A stretch of 64,000 nt of DNA, taken from contig NZ_JAUYTT010000008.1 of the NCBI RefSeq assembly GCF_030695035.1, positions 958,118-1,022,117 on the forward strand. Direction: 5' to 3'. Below are positions 61,397 through 64,000 of this stretch, piece by piece. This stretch comes from Frigidibacter sp. (GTDB lineage Bacteria; Pseudomonadota; Alphaproteobacteria; Rhodobacterales; Rhodobacteraceae). Position 1 is the first letter of the stretch; each line of letters starts with the position of its first letter. Position numbers and translations under genes: made by a program. Below the pieces are notes generated by a model. It was not told where the DNA came from and ran no database searches. It saw only the letters and a list, made by a program, of their open reading frames with translations.

Positions 61397-63945
61397 CGCC
61401 GCGCCCTTGGCGGCCGCACGCCCATGGCGCTCAGCGCCCGGTTCGCGCCGCCGCCGCGCTTGGTCAGCGCTTCGCCGACCTTGTCGGCGAGAGTGAAGGA
61501 CAGAGCGCGGCCGCCGCCCGGGGCCACGGTCTCCTCCATCTCGACATCGACGCCGCGGGACTGGTCGTTGAAGATGATGGTCATGCCATCCCCGCCCATG
61601 CCCTGCGCCTGCCGCCGAGACAGCACCCGCTCGCCGCGCTGCAAGATTGCCGGAACCTCGTCGGGTCGCAGCCCCGCCCAGCCGCCGCCATGCAGCCGCG
61701 GCGCGCCGGCAAAGGCCAGCGCCGGCATGCGCCGCATCGGGGCAGGGCCGCCCACGGTGCCGCCGGCATGGAACACCCCCGCGGATAGATCGCCGAAGAT
61801 GCCGCCGGAGAGTCCGCCCAGCGCTTGCGACAAGAGCCCGGCCAGCGGCGCGAGCAGCGATTGCCGCACCGCCAGCCGCGCCAGATCGGCGAGCAGCGAG
61901 GTGACGAGATCGTTGAAGTCCAGTTTGCCGGTCTTGACGAACGTGGCGATCGCCTCCTCGGCGGACTGGAACGCCCCGGTCAGCACCTGGCCGATATCGC
62001 TGCCGATCTCCCGGGCGCGGGCCGCGTATTCCGACAGCGCCGCGGTCACCGCCCGCCAGCCGGTGGCTGCGGCCTCGGTTGCCGGTTTGGCCGCGGCGGC
62101 GGCCGCGCCGGAAGCTGCGCCTGCGCCGCCGGCCGCGCGCCCGGCCTCGTCCAGCGAGGTGGCCAGATCCTCCGCGGCCTCGCCAGCCTCGCCCAGCGCG
62201 GCCTCTGCTTCCGCCCCGCTGCCGGCGACCGCAGCCTTCAGTGCCTCCCAGGCTGCCAGCGGCCGGTCTGCGGCTTCGGTGAGCTTGCCTGCCGCCTCGC
62301 GATAGCCCTCGGCGCGCGCGCTCGCCGCCTCGGCCATGGCACCCAGCCCGAGATCTGGGGCGTCGAGATAGCTGCGGGACAGTGCCGCCGAGAAGGCATC
62401 GGCCGCCGCCGTGCCTGCTGCCGCGGCGGATCCCGCGAAGGGGTTGTCGATCCGGCCGAGCTGCACCGGATCAAGGATGCCGATCCGGACGCCGCCTTCC
62501 CCCACCGCCCAATCCGGCAGCAGATCGAGAGCCCCGTTGAGCCCGGTGATGAAGCCGTTGATGCGGGTGACGACCCCGTTCAGCATTGCCTCGACGCCGC
62601 CGATCAAACCATTGGCAGCGGCATAGGCGAACTCGCCGATGGCGCCGGGCAGCTTGCCCCAGATCGCGACCGCCCCGTCATAGGCGCCCTGGAAGATCGC
62701 CACCGTCCGGTCCCCGAACTGCACCACGCCGGCGATGGCGCCCTCCAGCGCCGAGAGGGCCGCAGCCGTCAGCCCCTCCCATCCCGCCGCCATCCGGGCC
62801 AGTGTCGCATCGAGCGCGAGCCCGATCCGGGACCAGACCTCGGAAGCAAGATGCGCCAGCAGCCGGAAGGCTTCGCCAACCCCGCCCACACGCCGGGCCA
62901 GCTCGGCAAACTGATAGACCAGCTCGCCGGCGCCGACGACGAGAGCCCCAATGCCAGTGCGGATCAGCGCACCCCGCAACAGCACCAGCGCCGTGGCCAG
63001 CCCGCGCACCGACAGCGCGGCCACGGCCAGCCCGGCGACCCAGCGCCCGGCAAGGAAGGCGGCGAAGGTGGCGGCATAGGAGGTCAGTCGGCCGAGGTTA
63101 TCGAAGAGGCCGCGAATGGCGATGCCGAGCGGGCCAGACCGGCTGGCGACCGCCGCCATGGCATTGGCCACCGCCTCCAGCGCCGGGGCAGCGGCAACCG
63201 CCAGCTGGTTCGACACGCCCTGCCAGATCAGCCCGAGCCGCGAGATCGCGTCATTGGTGCGCTCGATCTGGTCGGCATCCTGCTCGGACACGACGACGCC
63301 AAACGCCAGCACGTCCTCGGTCGCCTGGCGCAGCGTGGCGGTGTCGATGCGCGACATGGCGATCGAGCCTTCCTCGCCGAAGAGCTGGCCCGCCACCGCC
63401 GCGCGCTCGGCCGCTGGTACGAACTTCTCGATCGCCGCATTGATGGCGCCGACCCGCTGGTCAAGCGGCAGGGCAATCAGCTCGCTGGCCGTGAGACCCA
63501 GCCGGTCCAGCGCATCGGCCGCGGGTCCGGTGCCAGACGCGGCCTGGCTCAGACGGCGGGTCAGGTCCTTCGTGGCCTGCTCGATGCCCGACATCGAGAC
63601 CCCGGCCAGCGCGCCGGCGCGTTCCAGCGTCTGGATTGAGGCCACCGTGGTATCGAGCGATTGCGCGAGCTTGGCCTGCGCGTCGACGGTCTGCAGTCCC
63701 GACCGGATCATCGCGGTGCCGGCAGCCGCCGCGGCACTCGTCAGCGCCGCCAGCGCGATACCGGCCCGGCGCGCAAAGCCGGCAAGGCGCGCATTGGCCA
63801 GTTCCATCTCCGAGGAGAGCCGGCCGAAGCCCCGGGCTCCGGCCGTGCCGACGCCCTCCAGCTCGGCACGCACCTGGCGCCCGCCGACAGCGGAGAGCCG
63901 CACGGAGACGCGCTTGTGTGGATGCCGCTCGGAATGCAAGGACAT
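61393..63945 (-). CDS. Phage tail tape measure protein
   Basis: An 850-residue protein rich in Ala and long helices. Early segments are RLAGFARRAGIALAALTSAA and QAKLAQSLDTTVASIQTLER, typical of lambda-family tape measures, with hydrophobic stretches in the middle (about 270-340). The C-terminal glycine-rich module reads SGGIFGDLSAGVFHAGGTVG and ERVLSRRQAQGMGGDGMTII. The 850-residue length predicts a tail of roughly 125 nm at 1.5 angstrom per residue. AGAGG precedes ATG 63945. A stop codon (TGA, 63985-63987) just upstream may end the previous tail gene, which runs off the window. Confidence 0.9.
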   Translation of the reverse strand: MSLHSERHPHKRVSVRLSAVGGRQVRAELEGVGTAGARGFGRLSSEMELANARLAGFARRAGIALAALTSAAAAAGTAMIRSGLQTVDAQAKLAQSLDTTVASIQTLERAGALAGVSMSGIEQATKDLTRRLSQAASGTGPAADALDRLGLTASELIALPLDQRVGAINAAIEKFVPAAERAAVAGQLFGEEGSIAMSRIDTATLRQATEDVLAFGVVVSEQDADQIERTNDAISRLGLIWQGVSNQLAVAAAPALEAVANAMAAVASRSGPLGIAIRGLFDNLGRLTSYAATFAAFLAGRWVAGLAVAALSVRGLATALVLLRGALIRTGIGALVVGAGELVYQFAELARRVGGVGEAFRLLAHLASEVWSRIGLALDATLARMAAGWEGLTAAALSALEGAIAGVVQFGDRTVAIFQGAYDGAVAIWGKLPGAIGEFAYAAANGLIGGVEAMLNGVVTRINGFITGLNGALDLLPDWAVGEGGVRIGILDPVQLGRIDNPFAGSAAAAGTAAADAFSAALSRSYLDAPDLGLGAMAEAASARAEGYREAAGKLTEAADRPLAAWEALKAAVAGSGAEAEAALGEAGEAAEDLATSLDEAGRAAGGAGAASGAAAAAAKPATEAAATGWRAVTAALSEYAARAREIGSDIGQVLTGAFQSAEEAIATFVKTGKLDFNDLVTSLLADLARLAVRQSLLAPLAGLLSQALGGLSGGIFGDLSAGVFHAGGTVGGPAPMRRMPALAFAGAPRLHGGGWAGLRPDEVPAILQRGERVLSRRQAQGMGGDGMTIIFNDQSRGVDVEMEETVAPGGGRALSFTLADKVGEALTKRGGGANRALSAMGVRPPRARR

Positions 63946-64000
63946 CGTGAACCTCTTGAACGTGTGATCGAGTGCGCGCTTGTGTCAGGCCTCTGAGATG

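Noticed and set aside
51774..63945. Whole block as a gene transfer agent rather than a prophage
   Set aside because: The order tape measure, M-like, DUF1833, NlpC, J-like, fibre, lysis is that of a lambda-like siphophage, and lysis and esterase-fibre genes are present. Only the peptidase fragment at 51330 recalls a GTA.
63946..64000. End of an upstream tail gene (TGA at 63985-63987)
   Set aside because: Only a handful of codons would be inside the window, too few to support any product.
1..64000. tRNA genes or a tRNA-type attachment site next to the prophage
   Set aside because: I saw no cloverleaf-like sequence or 3' tRNA end near 51-52 kb or elsewhere in the window; a covariance-model scan would be decisive.

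Overview
The window is GC-rich DNA that most resembles the Rhodobacterales (Paracoccus/Rhodobacter type alphaproteobacteria). Evidence for this is an imuA-imuB-dnaE2 cassette behind a GAAC-N7-GAAC LexA site (the alphaproteobacterial SOS box), a nirK-nirV pair behind an FNR/NnrR-like TTG-N8-CAA site, strong C/G third-position bias, and protein family types usual for that order. I see no tRNA, rRNA or CRISPR array. All names come from reading translations and motifs, without database searches.

Layout, left to right. 0-2 kb: a divergent AcrR-like TetR repressor (cut by the window edge) and an outer-membrane efflux lipoprotein share a palindromic operator. 2-7.6 kb: SOS mutagenesis cassette imuA-imuB-dnaE2. 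7.8-10.6 kb: a YdeI/DUF1801 protein and the denitrification genes nirV and nirK (minus strand). 10.6-16.3 kb: a minus-strand operon of LacI regulator, solute-binding protein, two permeases, ATPase and a GpdQ-like phosphodiesterase, probably for uptake and cleavage of a phosphodiester; a perfect palindromic LacI operator lies in front. 16.5-18.95 kb: a decaying peptide ABC transporter operon with a beheaded binding protein, two frameshifts and a permease-ATPase deletion fusion.

18.96-28.9 kb is the most interesting chromosomal block. It encodes a P1B metal ATPase with a TPCP rather than CPC motif, an ApbE flavin transferase, a PepSY-flavodoxin-reductase fusion, a DUF2271 protein carrying an ApbE-type flavinylation motif, a poly-aspartate exported protein, a ferric-reductase-like membrane flavoprotein, a small PepSY protein and an OmpR-type two-component system. 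The same direct repeat (GTCAG-like, N6, GTCAG-like) lies in front of three of the transcription units, which suggests one regulon controlled by the local response regulator. I infer an envelope electron-transfer and metal-handling system.

29-39 kb is a mobile-element-scarred zone. It has an SDR gene, an IS6 remnant, a beheaded LLM oxidoreductase, an MFS transporter, an IS1380 remnant fused to an HxlR regulator, and a complete yhiI-rbbA-yhhJ efflux operon. Two inverted copies of a roughly 220-bp repeat flank the HxlR and efflux genes. 38.8-50.7 kb: coiled-coil stress-like proteins with lower GC, a lipid acyltransferase and glycosyltransferase pair, a TetR-MFP-RND efflux operon with its promoter and operator, a patatin phospholipase, a UbiB-like kinase and a DUF6781-like protein.

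50.9-51.7 kb is a junction of gene fragments (third repeat copy, IS481, NlpC/P60 and DapA pieces). 51.8-64 kb is the tail and lysis end of a lambda-like siphophage prophage, all on the minus strand: tape measure, two small tail proteins, NlpC/P60, a J-like tip protein, a tail protein with an SGNH/SASA-type esterase domain, a small tail protein, a DUF6127 membrane protein, an M15A endolysin and a nested Rz/Rz1-like spanin pair. The prophage continues past the right edge.
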